Source of the DNA: Levilactobacillus suantsaiihabitans
GTDB taxonomy: Bacteria > Bacillota > Bacilli > Lactobacillales > Lactobacillaceae
NCBI RefSeq assembly: GCF_004745505.1
Contig: NZ_RKLX01000001.1
Coordinates: 291,596 to 355,595, forward strand
Length of the DNA stretch: 64,000 nucleotides
Direction: 5' to 3'
This document shows positions 26,154 through 35,692 of the stretch, piece by piece. The position numbers were made by a program, and so were the translations under genes. The notes below the pieces were generated by a model that saw only the letters and a list, made by a program, of their open reading frames with translations, was not told where the DNA came from and did not search any database. Position 1 is the first letter of the stretch. Each line of letters opens with the position of its first letter.

Positions 26154-26980
26154 TGCGGGTGTTGACAACTTTCCTGTGGTACCTCCTACTCATCTGTGGC
26201 GCCATTTTGATGCTGCTGCCGTTTGCCTGGATGATTCTGACTAGCCTGCAACCGGCGACGACCACCTTGACGATGCCGACCAACTGGCTGCCGCGAACCT
26301 TGCAGTGGGTCAATTATCAGCACGTCTGGCAACTGGCGCCGTTTACCCGGTACTGGCTCAACTCGCTGCTGGTCACGACGACTACTACGCTGGGACAACT
26401 CTTCAGTAGTCTGCTGGCCGCTTTTGCCTTCACTCACCTGCAGTTCTACGGTCGTCGCTTTCTATTCGGCCTGCTCGTCGCCTTGATGTTGGTTCCCGGT
26501 GAACTGCTGCTGATTCCCAACTTCGTGACGATTGCGCAACTTCACTGGGTCAACACCTACGCCGCGCTGATCATCCCCTGGCTAGCCAGCGTCTTCATGG
26601 TGGTCACGCTCCACCAGGCCTTTCAATCACAGCCCCGGTCGCTCTACTATGCGGCTCACATCGACGGCGCCAGCGATTGGCAATACCTCTGGCACATTCT
26701 GGTGCCAACCAACCGGCCCATCATCACGGCCGTGGCGGTCCTCCAAGTGATTGCCTCGTGGAACGCCTTCATGTGGCCCCTAATCATGACCAACAGCGAG
26801 CAATTCCGCACGCTACCGGTCGGCTTGATGGCCTTTACCAGTGAACAAGGGACCAACTACCCGCTCTTAATGGCGGCCTCGGTCTGTGTCATTTTACCGC
26901 TACTGATTCTTTACGTATGCTTGCAAAAATATCTGATGCTGGGAATCACGCAATCCCGGTGGAAAGGATCAACCCAATGA
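26153..26980 (+). CDS. ugpE: ABC sugar/glycerol-3-phosphate permease, UgpE type
   Basis: A 275-residue second permease of the CUT1 importer, six segments. The EAA loop reads YYAAHIDGASDWQYLWHILV. It partners the UgpA-like protein and docks on the ATPase. Its stop overlaps the start of the binding-protein gene by ATGA. Length and segment spacing are standard. Confidence 0.9.
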   Translation: MRVLTTFLWYLLLICGAILMLLPFAWMILTSLQPATTTLTMPTNWLPRTLQWVNYQHVWQLAPFTRYWLNSLLVTTTTTLGQLFSSLLAAFAFTHLQFYGRRFLFGLLVALMLVPGELLLIPNFVTIAQLHWVNTYAALIIPWLASVFMVVTLHQAFQSQPRSLYYAAHIDGASDWQYLWHILVPTNRPIITAVAVLQVIASWNAFMWPLIMTNSEQFRTLPVGLMAFTSEQGTNYPLLMAASVCVILPLLILYVCLQKYLMLGITQSRWKGSTQ

Positions 26981-28236
26981 AAAAATTTTCACGCTATCTC
27001 CTACTCATGGCCACGCTCAGCCTCTTAGGCGTGCTCGGTGCCTGTGGTCGCCAAACGGCAACACCCACGCCGGCCAAACGGACTACGGTGACCTTCTGGC
27101 ACGGTATGACTGGCACCAGCCAGCAGACGCTCAACGCCATGATTCGCGATTTCAACCATTCGCAAACCCAATATCGCGTGGTCGCCAGCGGTCAGGGCAA
27201 CTTCGCCAACGTCCAGCAAAAAATCACGGCCGCAGCCAAATCACAGACGCTGCCAACGTTAGCCCAGACGACTTATACCAACGTCCCTGATTATTTACAC
27301 GGCAAATTTATCGTCCCGCTCAACGGCTATATTTCTAAACGCACGCTCAATCGCATCGATCCCACGTTGCGCCAGGTCAGCCAGTATCAGGGGAAAACTT
27401 ACGCCATGCCTTTTTCCAAGTCGATTGGTCTGCTCTTCTATAACCAAGACCTCTTGCGACAGCTTCACCTGACCGTCCCACGGACCTGGCACGACCTGGT
27501 ACGTGACGCGGCGAAGGCCCACGCCCACGGCTACACCGGACTCGCCCTCGACCAAACCTTCCGGCCGCAATGGAGTGCCTTGGCCTGTCAAGCTGGCACG
27601 CCGCTGGTCGCCAAGCACCCGCGGCTATCGAGCCCCCAGATGTTGGCCGCGACCGACGTGATCTACCAAATGATCAAGCACCAAACGGCCGCCACGGCAG
27701 GAACGGATGGCTTCGGTAACGTCCGTTTTCTCAAGGGCAAGACGCTCTTTTACACGGGAACTTCCGCGGCCATTGGCATCATGCAGACCAACACACCCAA
27801 GGGGCTTCACTGGTCGGCCGCCAAGATGCCTAGCTTCCGCGGCAATCCGCGGGTCTACGCCGTACAAGGCAACGAACTGGTCATGTTCAACTCGGCTTCT
27901 CCGGCCCAACGCCGCGGGGCTGCAGCGCTGATGAAATTCCTGCTGGCCGAAAAACAGACGCTCAAATGGGCCAAGGCCACAGGCTACCTACCATTGACCA
28001 CCAAGGCTTTGCGGAGCCAAGATTACCGCAACTACCTGGCCAAGAATCCCGCCGCCCAGGCCACCGTCAAGTCCCTGCCATACGGCAAGCCAGACACCGC
28101 CTTCTACGGGTATAGTGAAACGCAAAACGCCGCTACTCAAGTCGCCGACGAGCTGGCAACGCTCCAAACGACTCCCAAACAGGGATTGGCCCAGCTGCAG
28201 CGAAAGTTGACGGCTCTGCAAACGGATGGTGAATAA
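26977..28236 (+). CDS. ugpB: Extracellular solute-binding lipoprotein, UgpB type
   Basis: A 419-residue lipoprotein: the signal peptide ends in the lipobox LGVLGAC, so Cys is lipidated and holds the protein at the outer membrane face. The mature part starts VTFWHGMTGTSQQTLNAMI, the entry motif of family 1 binding proteins and close to UgpB. The start is ATG at 26977, overlapping the ugpE stop, with a GAAAGGA site. It captures the substrate for the importer. The gene order ATPase-A-E-B is typical; the substrate call of glycerol-3-phosphate is by similarity. Confidence 0.88.
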   Translation: MKKFSRYLLLMATLSLLGVLGACGRQTATPTPAKRTTVTFWHGMTGTSQQTLNAMIRDFNHSQTQYRVVASGQGNFANVQQKITAAAKSQTLPTLAQTTYTNVPDYLHGKFIVPLNGYISKRTLNRIDPTLRQVSQYQGKTYAMPFSKSIGLLFYNQDLLRQLHLTVPRTWHDLVRDAAKAHAHGYTGLALDQTFRPQWSALACQAGTPLVAKHPRLSSPQMLAATDVIYQMIKHQTAATAGTDGFGNVRFLKGKTLFYTGTSAAIGIMQTNTPKGLHWSAAKMPSFRGNPRVYAVQGNELVMFNSASPAQRRGAAALMKFLLAEKQTLKWAKATGYLPLTTKALRSQDYRNYLAKNPAAQATVKSLPYGKPDTAFYGYSETQNAATQVADELATLQTTPKQGLAQLQRKLTALQTDGE

Positions 28237-28247
28237 GTTTATCTATA

Positions 28248-28298
28248 AAAGGCGGACTAGCACACCGATAAGTCCTATCGACGTGTTAGTCCGCCTTT
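28248..28298. terminator. Terminator of the ugp operon (bidirectional)
   Basis: AAAGGCGGACTA..CACACCGATA pairs with TATCGACGTG..TAGTCCGCCTTT; T tracts occur on both strands, so it also ends the convergent gene at 28324-28971. Confidence 0.9.
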
Positions 28299-28323
28299 GT
28301 CATACAACTAGTGAAAACGATTA

Positions 28324-28971
28324 TCAATGAACAACTTTATTGAAGAAGCCATAAGCTGTGTACGACGTAATCTTAATACCCTTAAATGGTTTGAACTTGA
28401 TTTGATCAACTTTCTTTTTCATTGCTTGACGTAAGTACTTTTTCACAGTGGGATTCATCTTGCGATACCCTTTTTGATTGTTTAAGGCGTCCTTGCGGGT
28501 CGTAATGTTGATACCAAAGGGATTGGTGGCAACAACATTCTTTTGTTGCTTGGCCTTCTTCGCTCTGGTATAAATAGTCAGCTGATTGGCGTGTTCTTGC
28601 TCATCATAACGGATCAATACAGCGCGGCCACCGATTTTAGTCCGCCGAATCGTGTTGATCCCGATGCTGGTGACCAAATACATAGTGTGCTTGGGTTTGC
28701 TCAAGGTGTATGGCATGAAGTACCGCTCGCTACTGGCAGTCGCATTAGTATCATGTTTCTTCCGGTAAGTCGATGGCCCGAACTTCTTGGCTGTCACCTT
28801 AAACTTGTGGCCTTTGTTGTACCAAGTTCCCCGAAAGGTCTTCGGCAGTTTCGTCACCTTGTGGGTCTTGACCGCCGCTTGAGCGGATGTGGGCGTGGTG
28901 AGCGTGCCACTAGCCAACAGGCCACATCCCACCGCCACTAACAGTGCACTAACAAATTTAACCATTTTCAT
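28324..28971 (-). CDS. Secreted protein of the FRGT(W/F)Y family
   Basis: A 215-residue secreted protein of unknown function with a signal peptide (residues 1-33, cleavage near AQAAVKT). The mature start LPKTFRGTWYNKGHKFKVTA matches the pattern in three other window proteins. The C-terminal half (VKKYLRQAMKKKVDQIKFKP) is longer than in its paralogues. The protein is strongly basic with no anchor. An AAGGAGG site lies about 9 nt before the ATG. Family name and role are unknown. Confidence 0.75.
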   Translation of the reverse strand: MKMVKFVSALLVAVGCGLLASGTLTTPTSAQAAVKTHKVTKLPKTFRGTWYNKGHKFKVTAKKFGPSTYRKKHDTNATASSERYFMPYTLSKPKHTMYLVTSIGINTIRRTKIGGRAVLIRYDEQEHANQLTIYTRAKKAKQQKNVVATNPFGINITTRKDALNNQKGYRKMNPTVKKYLRQAMKKKVDQIKFKPFKGIKITSYTAYGFFNKVVH

Positions 28972-29100
28972 ATGTATGCATCCTCCTTAGTTGACCCGGT
29001 TAAATGACCAGGTGCTACCTTGATTATACAAAATGGGGGTGCCACAATTTGTCACTAGCGCGCTGTCCGCTAAAAATAGGCAAAATAAAAAGAGAGTGGG

Positions 29101-29218
29101 GCAAAAGGCGATTAGCTGGCGAGCATTAAGGCTGCTAACCGAATAATCCCGGGCTTGGATTGTTTGGTTAGCAGTTTTAAGCGGAACCGGCTGCCTTTTA
29201 GCGCACGTTTCGGCTAGG
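29101..29218 (+). repeat. Structured repeat, family A copy 1
   Basis: A long imperfect hairpin: AAAAGGC pairs with GCCTTTT, AGCTGG with CCGGCT, CTGCTAACC with GGTTAGCAG, and AATAATCC with GGATTGTT around CGGGC. It aligns with 47148-47268, 53676-53790 and 59747-59870, with compensatory changes in the stems. It ends in GCGCACGTTTCGGCTA. Non-coding, between a secreted protein gene and the WYL regulator. Confidence 0.8.
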
Positions 29219-29300
29219 TAAAGGTGACGCGAACGGGCCTGGGAGGTTTCGTCCCAGGCCCTCGAAGCTATCCAATTGCGTATGGCCCGCTACCGTTGCG

Positions 29301-30248
29301 TTAATCATCATACTGATCTCGCGCCGCCGCCAGCGCATCGCGCACCCGGCGGACCAGCGACACCGGTGACAACACGCGCAGACCGGCACCCTGACTCAGC
29401 AACCACAGCATGGCCCCGTCCGTTTTGACGTAGGCCTCGATGACGCAGCTGCCATCGGCGTTTTGCTTGATGATCCGTGACCCCGGAAAATGGTACAGCG
29501 CCGTTTGCGGATAATTGCGGTACAGGAAACGAATCTGCGTGAGTTCGCCGGTGTCCAGCAAATACGTGTAGTTGCGGTGCTCCTGTAACGAAAAACGTTT
29601 GGCATAGTCCAGCTTTTCACCGGGTAATTGTGCCAAAATCTCCACGATGCGGTCGAGCCGATATAACCAGTAGCCGCCGTGTTCTTCGCTCAACATGGCC
29701 ACGTAAAAGTAGTACGTTTCAAAAAATATCGCCACCGGCTGGGCGTGATGAACTTGGGGCTGTTGGTCGTCGCCACTACTGCCGCGATACGTGAAGACTA
29801 GCCGCTGCATCTGGGCGATACTTTCCGTCATGTCCTTTAGGCGCTTCAACAGGGGCTTGGCGCGTGATAGTGGAACGTAACTGCCGCGCGATAACGTCAG
29901 CTGTTGGCGGACGGCTTCTTGCATTTGCGGCGAAAGGCTGTCCACCAAAAAGTTCAACGTGCCGTTCAACTCGTCTTGGTCCAGGGCCCGCGAACCGATG
30001 AGAATGTTGCTGGTGGTCAGGGCCATTTCAAAGTCGGTCTCCTCGCTTTGCCGCGCCAACCGGTACGTCCCCTGCTCTTCCAGCAGATTGCCGGCCACGT
30101 ATTCCGATAAGGCACTGCGAATATAAGCAAAATCCCGCTGACAAGTCCGCCGACTGACTCCGTATTTGGCTTCTAAATCGCTTTGCCTCAAGGTTTCGCC
30201 GGACATTAACCGCACCATTAATTCCGCTATCCGCTGATTACTTTGCAC
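29301..30248 (-). CDS. WYL-domain transcriptional regulator (YafY type)
   Basis: A 315-residue regulator with an N-terminal HTH (LRQSDLEAKYGVSRRTCQRD) and a C-terminal WYL ligand-binding domain (QPVAIFFETYYFYVAMLSEE then GGYWLYRLDRI). Such proteins respond to nucleic acids or small ligands and act as repressors or activators of stress or defence genes. The start is placed at GTG 30248 after GAGGTGA; GTG at 30257 is an alternative. No partner gene adjoins, and a family A repeat lies just downstream. Confidence 0.82.
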   Translation of the reverse strand: MQSNQRIAELMVRLMSGETLRQSDLEAKYGVSRRTCQRDFAYIRSALSEYVAGNLLEEQGTYRLARQSEETDFEMALTTSNILIGSRALDQDELNGTLNFLVDSLSPQMQEAVRQQLTLSRGSYVPLSRAKPLLKRLKDMTESIAQMQRLVFTYRGSSGDDQQPQVHHAQPVAIFFETYYFYVAMLSEEHGGYWLYRLDRIVEILAQLPGEKLDYAKRFSLQEHRNYTYLLDTGELTQIRFLYRNYPQTALYHFPGSRIIKQNADGSCVIEAYVKTDGAMLWLLSQGAGLRVLSPVSLVRRVRDALAAARDQYDD

Positions 30249-30385
30249 CACTCTCACCTCGCTCGTTCTGTCACAATGTTACTAGTTCAGCCCTAATTTA
30301 ACCAAGACTATATCCACCATTATGGAGCGTTACTCTGTAAAAGTAAACCGCCTGTTGGATTTTTTTCGCGGCCGAACGTGAAAAA

Positions 30386-30405
30386 GAGTGGGTGTGGTCC
30401 CACTC
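30386..30405 (-). terminator. Possible second terminator downstream of xpkA
   Basis: On the minus strand GAGTGGG-ACCACAC-CCACTC is followed by TTTTTC. It lies about 180 nt beyond the xpkA stop and may be a back-up terminator or belong to an unseen transcript. Nothing else is recognised between 30258 and 30510. Confidence 0.5.
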
Positions 30406-30510
30406 CGCGTCTAACGTTTTTCAAACTAAGTGGTGACGACGCCTATCAAATGTCGCTAGCTCCCCATAAACCGGCTACCACCCCATCACCAGCAACCCCT
30501 CCCCCAAACA

Positions 30511-30543
30511 AAAAGGACCAACCCCCAACGGAGTTGATCCTCT
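30511..30543 (-). terminator. Intrinsic terminator of xpkA
   Basis: On the minus strand GGATCAAC pairs with GTTGGTCC, followed by TTTTT, 45 nt after the stop codon. Confidence 0.85.
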
Positions 30544-30587
30544 TCTGCGCATGACGCGCGAAATGTTAAGTTAATTGAATCGAAGAA

Positions 30588-33047
30588 TTACTTCTTCAGT
30601 GGAGTCCATGCCCACTTCGTGAATTCTTCAATATCATGACCTTCGTCACGGGTAACCTTGAAGTGCTTAGCTAAGATGTCATCCATCTTCTTGTCGAAGG
30701 CCTTAGCGGCAGCTTCGTCAATAACGCCCTTAGCAGCTAAGGTGTTCGCAGCATCCTTGGCTTGGTGGAACCGGTCAAGTTCGGAGTATACACGCATGTC
30801 GTAAGCAGTCGTGATATCACCGTCTTCACGGTAACCGTGAACGTGTAAGCCTAAGTGTTGACGTTCGTAGAAGAAGGATTCGATCAAGTCTTCGTAACCG
30901 TGGAAACCAAAGACAACAGGAGTCCCGGATTCGCCGAAGAGTGAAGTGAATTCAGCATCGCTCAAAGCACGGTCGTCGTTTAAAGGCCCGTTCTTCTTTT
31001 GCAGACGTTCTAATTCAACCACGTTGACGTAACGCATCTTAACAGCTGGGAAAGCATCGTTGATCAAGTCAACAGCAGCCAACGTTTCGATGGTTGGTTC
31101 AACACCAGCAGAAGCAAAGACGATATCAGCATCTTCGCCTTCAGCAACAGTAGAAGCCCAGTCGATCGTCTTCAAACCGGTCGTAGCCAGTTCTTCAGCT
31201 TCGTCGATTGAGAACCATTGTTGACGAGGTTGCTTGGAAGCAACGATGTGGTTAACCTTTTGACGGTCCTTGAAGGCCCGGTCAAAGACAGCCAATAACG
31301 TGTTCCCATCGGCTGGCAGGTATTGGCGGATGAAGTTAGACTTCTTTTCAGCCAAGTGGGTCAGCATACCTGGATCTTGGTGAGTGTAACCGTTGTGGTC
31401 TTGTTGGAACACAGTGGAAGTCGAAACCAAGTTCAGGGATGGGTAATCGTTACGCCATGGTTCTGCGGCAGCCTGACGGATCCACTTGAAGTGTTGCGTC
31501 GTCATGGAGTCAACAACCCGCAAGAATGATTCGTAAGACGTGAACACACCGGTACGACCAGTTAAGGTGTAACCTTCAAGCCAACCTTCAGCTTGGTGTT
31601 CTGATAATTGGGCATCCAAGATACGACCTTCAGGAGCTTCGTATTGGTCATTTGGTTCCTTGACCTTACTCATCCATTGACGGTTGGTAATCTTGAACAT
31701 TTCCCAAAGACGGTTAGACATCGTTTCATCAGGGCCGAATACACGGAATGATGATGGGTTCTTCGTCGCAACGCCAGCGAAGAAGGTTGACAGAACGTTC
31801 ATGTCCATGTTCTTGTTGCCATCTGGCAATTGCGTCCCACGGTTGTTTTCGTTGATGTCGTTAGCGAAGTCTTTCCAGTTAGGTAAGTCGAGCATGTCGG
31901 CCTTGGCACCGCGAGCACGGCCACCGTTAGCAACTGGGTTAGCAGCCATCCGCTTGTCGCCCTTAGGCGCAAAGTCAGCGACTTCTGCCTTCAATGAACC
32001 ATCCGTGTTGAATAATTCGGCTGGCTTGTATGAGTTCATCCAAGCTTCGAATTCTGGTAATTCATCAAAGTTGTTTTGGCTCAAGCCAAGCGGAACTTGG
32101 TGAGCACGGAAGGAGCCTTCGATTGGTTCGCCGGCTGGGTTCTTTTGAGGACCGCCCCAACCCTTAGGCAAACGTGCGATAACAACTGGCCAAGCTGGGA
32201 TAGTCCCATCTTCGTACTTGCCGTTTTCGCGGGCATCCTTTTGGATTTGTTGGATATCAGCGATGGCTTGGTCAAATAATTGCGCAGCCTTTTCGTGATA
32301 AGTCATGTAATCGTGGATATCGTCGTTTTCAAGGAAACGTGGTGACCAGCCTAAGCCTTCGAAGAACTTAGAAATCTTGTCATCGCTCATCCGTGAGAAC
32401 AGCGTTGGGTTAGAAATCTTGAAGCCGTTTAAGTCAAGGATTGGTAAAACAGCACCGTCGTTCTTAGGGTTCAAGAACTTGATGGAGTTCCAAGCAGTCA
32501 TGGCTGGGCCAGTTTCAACTTCCCCATCACCGACAACAGTGAAGGCGATTTGGTCTGGGTTGTCTAAGACAGCACCAGTTGCGTGGGAAAGGGAGTAACC
32601 AAGTTCCCCACCTTCGTGGAGTGAACCAGGCGTTTGGGCAGTCATGTGAGAACCGATACCACCAGGGAAGGAGAAGCGCTTGTATAAGCGAGACATCCCT
32701 TCAAGGTCTTGGGTGATTTCTGGATATGCATCCGTGTAAGTCCCATCCAAGTAAGAGTTCGTTACCATAACTTGGCCACCGTGACCGGGACCACCGATAT
32801 AGAACATGTTCAAGCCGTACTTGTTGATCAAACGGTTGGCGTGGGCGTACAGGAACGTTTGTCCTGAGATCGTACCCCAGTGCCCGATAGGCTTCACCTT
32901 AACGTCATCTTTTTGGATTGGTGTGTTCGTTACTGAGAACAATGGGTTGCTCTTCAGGAAGATCATACCACCGGAAAGGTACGTCGTGGCACGCCACCAA
33001 GCGTCAACTTTTTCCAAGTAAGACTTGGAATCGTAATCTACTGCCAT
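30588..33047 (-). CDS. xpkA: Phosphoketolase (xylulose-5-phosphate/fructose-6-phosphate)
   Basis: An 819-residue, full-length phosphoketolase, the key enzyme of heterolactic fermentation: it cleaves xylulose-5-phosphate (or fructose-6-phosphate) with phosphate to acetyl phosphate plus an aldose phosphate, using thiamine diphosphate. The ThDP motif reads [11 protein letters not shown] then [14 protein letters not shown]; the substrate region has IGGPGHGG and [14 protein letters not shown]. Codon choice differs from neighbours (many GAA, CAA, AAC and GGT; lower GC), as expected of a very highly expressed gene. AAGGAGTG precedes the ATG. It is monocistronic with a strong promoter at 33127-33154. 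Confidence 0.97.
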   Translation of the reverse strand: MAVDYDSKSYLEKVDAWWRATTYLSGGMIFLKSNPLFSVTNTPIQKDDVKVKPIGHWGTISGQTFLYAHANRLINKYGLNMFYIGGPGHGGQVMVTNSYLDGTYTDAYPEITQDLEGMSRLYKRFSFPGGIGSHMTAQTPGSLHEGGELGYSLSHATGAVLDNPDQIAFTVVGDGEVETGPAMTAWNSIKFLNPKNDGAVLPILDLNGFKISNPTLFSRMSDDKISKFFEGLGWSPRFLENDDIHDYMTYHEKAAQLFDQAIADIQQIQKDARENGKYEDGTIPAWPVVIARLPKGWGGPQKNPAGEPIEGSFRAHQVPLGLSQNNFDELPEFEAWMNSYKPAELFNTDGSLKAEVADFAPKGDKRMAANPVANGGRARGAKADMLDLPNWKDFANDINENNRGTQLPDGNKNMDMNVLSTFFAGVATKNPSSFRVFGPDETMSNRLWEMFKITNRQWMSKVKEPNDQYEAPEGRILDAQLSEHQAEGWLEGYTLTGRTGVFTSYESFLRVVDSMTTQHFKWIRQAAAEPWRNDYPSLNLVSTSTVFQQDHNGYTHQDPGMLTHLAEKKSNFIRQYLPADGNTLLAVFDRAFKDRQKVNHIVASKQPRQQWFSIDEAEELATTGLKTIDWASTVAEGEDADIVFASAGVEPTIETLAAVDLINDAFPAVKMRYVNVVELERLQKKNGPLNDDRALSDAEFTSLFGESGTPVVFGFHGYEDLIESFFYERQHLGLHVHGYREDGDITTAYDMRVYSELDRFHQAKDAANTLAAKGVIDEAAAKAFDKKMDDILAKHFKVTRDEGHDIEEFTKWAWTPLKK

Positions 33048-33126
33048 GAATTCTTACACTCCTTCGTTAGGTAACTTGCTTTGCAACAATTAACGTCAAT
33101 CAGCCGTAGCTAATTTGTATTCTTTA

Positions 33127-33154
33127 ATCATACTAAACTTTTTCGAAAAGTCAA
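33127..33154 (-). promoter_or_regulatory. xpkA promoter
   Basis: On the minus strand TTGACT (33149-33154), a 16-bp spacer and TATGAT (33127-33132). It would give a leader of about 75 nt. The rest of the gap (33190-33560) shows no gene. Confidence 0.7.
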
Positions 33155-33158
33155 CCTT

Positions 33159-33188
33159 TTTTATAATTGGTTCGTCCCAATTATAAAA
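33159..33188. promoter_or_regulatory. 12-bp palindrome directly upstream of the xpkA -35
   Basis: TTTTATAATTGG-N6-CCAATTATAAAA, perfect over both arms, centred about 20 bp upstream of the -35 hexamer. An activator or UP-element-like position; no factor can be named. Confidence 0.55.
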
Positions 33189-33563
33189 TTAATTGGTTTT
33201 CAAATGGCGCCAGTTGGAAAAATTGCGCGGTAATTTCAGATCTTCGTGGCAGGCACATCCTTCCTTATGGTTGTCCTGACAAGTTTTCTTAAATTAACCC
33301 ATTTCCGTTCATAGTATAGCAAACTTCCGAACCAACACGGTCGAGTTTGCTCAGCAATCGCCATTTTTCGTCAAAATCCCGATGAAAACTGACTGCAACG
33401 GTGGCTTGAGTATAGCAGAGGCCCTAGCTAGGTGCTCGTGATTGGTCAGGCTGGCGGTGAGCTTACGGTTTTCTTTAGGATTTCTGTCTGTCAATGAGAC
33501 GGTGTCGCCTACCACCACGATCCGCACTGGCCGCCTATCGCGCCTAGTGACAAAGCATCATGA

Positions 33564-33591
33564 CAAAAAAAGCCTGGGAAAATCTCCCAGG
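33564..33591 (-). terminator. Terminator of the XrtG operon
   Basis: On the minus strand CCTGGGA-GATT-TTCCCAGG followed by CTTTTTTT, 67 nt after the last stop codon of the operon. Confidence 0.88.
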
Positions 33592-33609
33592 TTCATTCGC
33601 TTCCCTTTT

Positions 33610-33655
33610 ACACAGCTGAAACGTGCGCCAAAAACCAGGCGCTCATTCTCTTAAT
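33610..33655 (-). repeat. Family A repeat fragment
   Basis: CTGAAACGTGCGCC followed by AAAAACCAGGCG resembles the reverse complement of the family A 3' flank (GGCGCACGTTTCGGC). It ends within a few bases of the glycosyltransferase stop codon. Short, so the assignment is tentative. Confidence 0.4.
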
Positions 33656-33657
33656 TG

Positions 33658-35250
33658 CTACGAATTCCGCTCCAACTCATCCGCCGCAATAGCCGCGTCG
33701 AGTCGGCGTTCGTACCCGCCGGCTAGGCGCTTGATATTGATGACGACCCGTTCATAAGAAAGGCTCGCTAACAGTAAGAGGCACGGCAGGTACTGGATGA
33801 TGTACCGACTCCGGCCCCCTTCAAATAGGAGTAAGAAAATGAAGCCGCCGACCAACGACAGTCGTAACATCTGAATGATTTCGCGGCGCGGGCCAAAGCT
33901 CAGGCCAATCGTCCCCAGCAAACAGATCCACCAGAGTTGCGCCGCAAACCGGAAGTCAGCGATGTGGCGGCCATAAAGGTAAATATAATTTTTAAGTTTA
34001 TTCGAGATTCCTTTATTGCTGGGCTTCTGATTTTCGCGGAAGAAATTCCCTTCCTTGAGCCAACCAAAGGTCCCATCGGCCGTGTTGTTGCGTTGCTTCT
34101 TAACTAAAAATTCAAGGTAACCGAGCGGCCCCAGTTTCTGCAACCGGGTTTTCAACATCTTAATGGAGTAATCCGTCTTTTGTTTCTTCGTTGGCAGGAC
34201 TGCCATCATAATCGCTTGCTTTTCACTGTACCCGCCTTGACCGTAGACCCCCATGGCCATGAAGTGGATGGCGGGAATCGATCGGGATTTATCCAACTGA
34301 ATGTACGTCTGATTTTGCACCCGGTTGTCCACGTACCGGTACGTTTCAAACCCACTTCGGCCAATGAAGAGGAGCATCGCAAAGGCAATGAAGAGGGCTT
34401 CCAGCGATAGGCGCTTATAAGTCACGAGCAAATGCAAGCCCTCAATAATGGCAATCGCAATCACCGGAATGATTGAAGAAGGCTTCATGAAATAAGTGAG
34501 CATCACGCTGATGCCAAAGCCGTTAGCCGCCGCTGCCCGAAGCAACGGATGGATCGTCGACCGGCGCATGACGAAATAACAGAATAAATAAAAGGATACC
34601 AGCGGCAGTCCCCACGCATCGGTATACGGCATAATAATGCTGGGAAAGACTGCTAACCAGGCCGCGTGAAAATACATAGCCGTGCCCAATGCTCGCCGTT
34701 GGACCAGCCACACACTGGCCAGATTCAGGAGCGCTGACAGGTCCACGAAGACTAACGTGACGTAATCAAAGAACATCCACGACGTCTGCCCCGTTAGCGT
34801 GACCAACCAATGCATGAACAGCATGATGGGCATGTTGTTTTGGTTCAAACTGTAATACGACGTGACCCCGACTTCCTGGACGTGCGTCACGTTGACGGCC
34901 GCATAGTGGAGCATCCCGGCATCAAAGCCACTGACGGGATGGACAAAATAAATGAAGATAATCTGCCCGACTAAGACGAGTACCAACAAGATAGTGCCGG
35001 TACGAATCTGCTCCGTAATCAGGACCTGAACCAACCACGCATGAATCCGCGGGTAGGCATAGTTCATGACCAAAATCGCCACGATGCCAATCACCAATCC
35101 CGTCGTCAGCAGCGTGGTACTGGTGCCAAACGTGGCATTGTCACCCAAAATAATATTTGGCGACGTCAGCGCGAAAAACAGCGTCAGGAAAAACAGAATC
35201 CGCCAGAAGAAATTGATGACGCTTTGGCTGAAGTTGTAGAACCTACGCAT
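33658..35250 (-). CDS. XrtG-associated integral-membrane glycosyltransferase (TIGR03766-like)
   Basis: A 530-residue membrane protein with about 12 segments, of the Dol-P-mannosyltransferase/ArnT-like GT-C architecture. It matches in size and context the integral membrane glycosyltransferase that accompanies exosortase G. The extracytoplasmic loop after segment 1 contains HPVSGFDAGMLHYAAVN, where an Asp would be the catalytic base. The start is ATG at 35250, overlapping the stop of the upstream gene; a longer frame into that gene is spurious. Likely role: transfer of a sugar from a lipid carrier to the sorted protein or its anchor; this is inferred from context. Confidence 0.8.
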   Translation of the reverse strand: MRRFYNFSQSVINFFWRILFFLTLFFALTSPNIILGDNATFGTSTTLLTTGLVIGIVAILVMNYAYPRIHAWLVQVLITEQIRTGTILLVLVLVGQIIFIYFVHPVSGFDAGMLHYAAVNVTHVQEVGVTSYYSLNQNNMPIMLFMHWLVTLTGQTSWMFFDYVTLVFVDLSALLNLASVWLVQRRALGTAMYFHAAWLAVFPSIIMPYTDAWGLPLVSFYLFCYFVMRRSTIHPLLRAAAANGFGISVMLTYFMKPSSIIPVIAIAIIEGLHLLVTYKRLSLEALFIAFAMLLFIGRSGFETYRYVDNRVQNQTYIQLDKSRSIPAIHFMAMGVYGQGGYSEKQAIMMAVLPTKKQKTDYSIKMLKTRLQKLGPLGYLEFLVKKQRNNTADGTFGWLKEGNFFRENQKPSNKGISNKLKNYIYLYGRHIADFRFAAQLWWICLLGTIGLSFGPRREIIQMLRLSLVGGFIFLLLFEGGRSRYIIQYLPCLLLLASLSYERVVINIKRLAGGYERRLDAAIAADELERNS

Positions 35251-35692
35251 GGTCGTCCGCCTGGGGTTTCGCGTCACCTTGAGCCTGTTGGGCGAGGACT
35301 TCCTCTTGGGTCGGGAACTGCCGCTCCGTGACGTCGATGCAATACGACCGGGTCGGCGAATCACTGACCTCGATGCGCAGGAGCACCGCGTTATTTTGCC
35401 GCAGGATGCCGTCAATTTGATTGAAGAGGTATTCCGTGACGTTTTCCACGGTGGGGTTGATCACCTTGAATTCTGGCAGGTCATTCAAGTATTTTCCGGA
35501 CAAGGCATCGATGGCCTTATTCAACGACTTTTCAATATCAAAGAAGGAAACCATCCCCTCGAACACGTGCAGTTCACACACGATTTCCCAGGTATGATTG
35601 TGCTTCTTGCCGGTCCCTGACTTCCAGCGGACCGCGTGGCTGGCATTGACGTATGATTTAATCTTGTAAGTGCGTTGTTTTTGCATCCTCAT
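35243..35692 (-). CDS. 6-pyruvoyl-tetrahydropterin synthase-like protein of the XrtG locus (TIGR03112-like)
   Basis: A 149-residue T-fold protein. The three zinc histidines of the PTPS/QueD family are kept (His in NASHAVRW and both in KKHNHTW). The catalytic Cys four to five residues before the HxH pair is replaced (GTGKKHNH); the Asp-His pair of LDHHYLN becomes LSGKYLN; the pterin-anchoring Glu becomes Asp (VSDSPTRS). It is therefore unlikely to act as QueD. The start at 35692 overlaps the GT2 stop as ATGA; a second ATG at 35686 is an alternative. It lies between the two glycosyltransferases. Confidence 0.82.
   Translation of the reverse strand: MRMQKQRTYKIKSYVNASHAVRWKSGTGKKHNHTWEIVCELHVFEGMVSFFDIEKSLNKAIDALSGKYLNDLPEFKVINPTVENVTEYLFNQIDGILRQNNAVLLRIEVSDSPTRSYCIDVTERQFPTQEEVLAQQAQGDAKPQADDHA

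Noticed and set aside
33048..33657. Riboswitch or T-box in the long gap upstream of xpkA
   Set aside because: No T-box core, no recognisable riboswitch motif; only a promoter, a palindrome and a possible repeat fragment were found.
35251..35415. N-terminal extension of the XrtG-associated glycosyltransferase
   Set aside because: It lies inside the PTPS-like gene in another frame, is arginine-rich and lacks a start signal; the ATG at 35250 overlaps the upstream stop.
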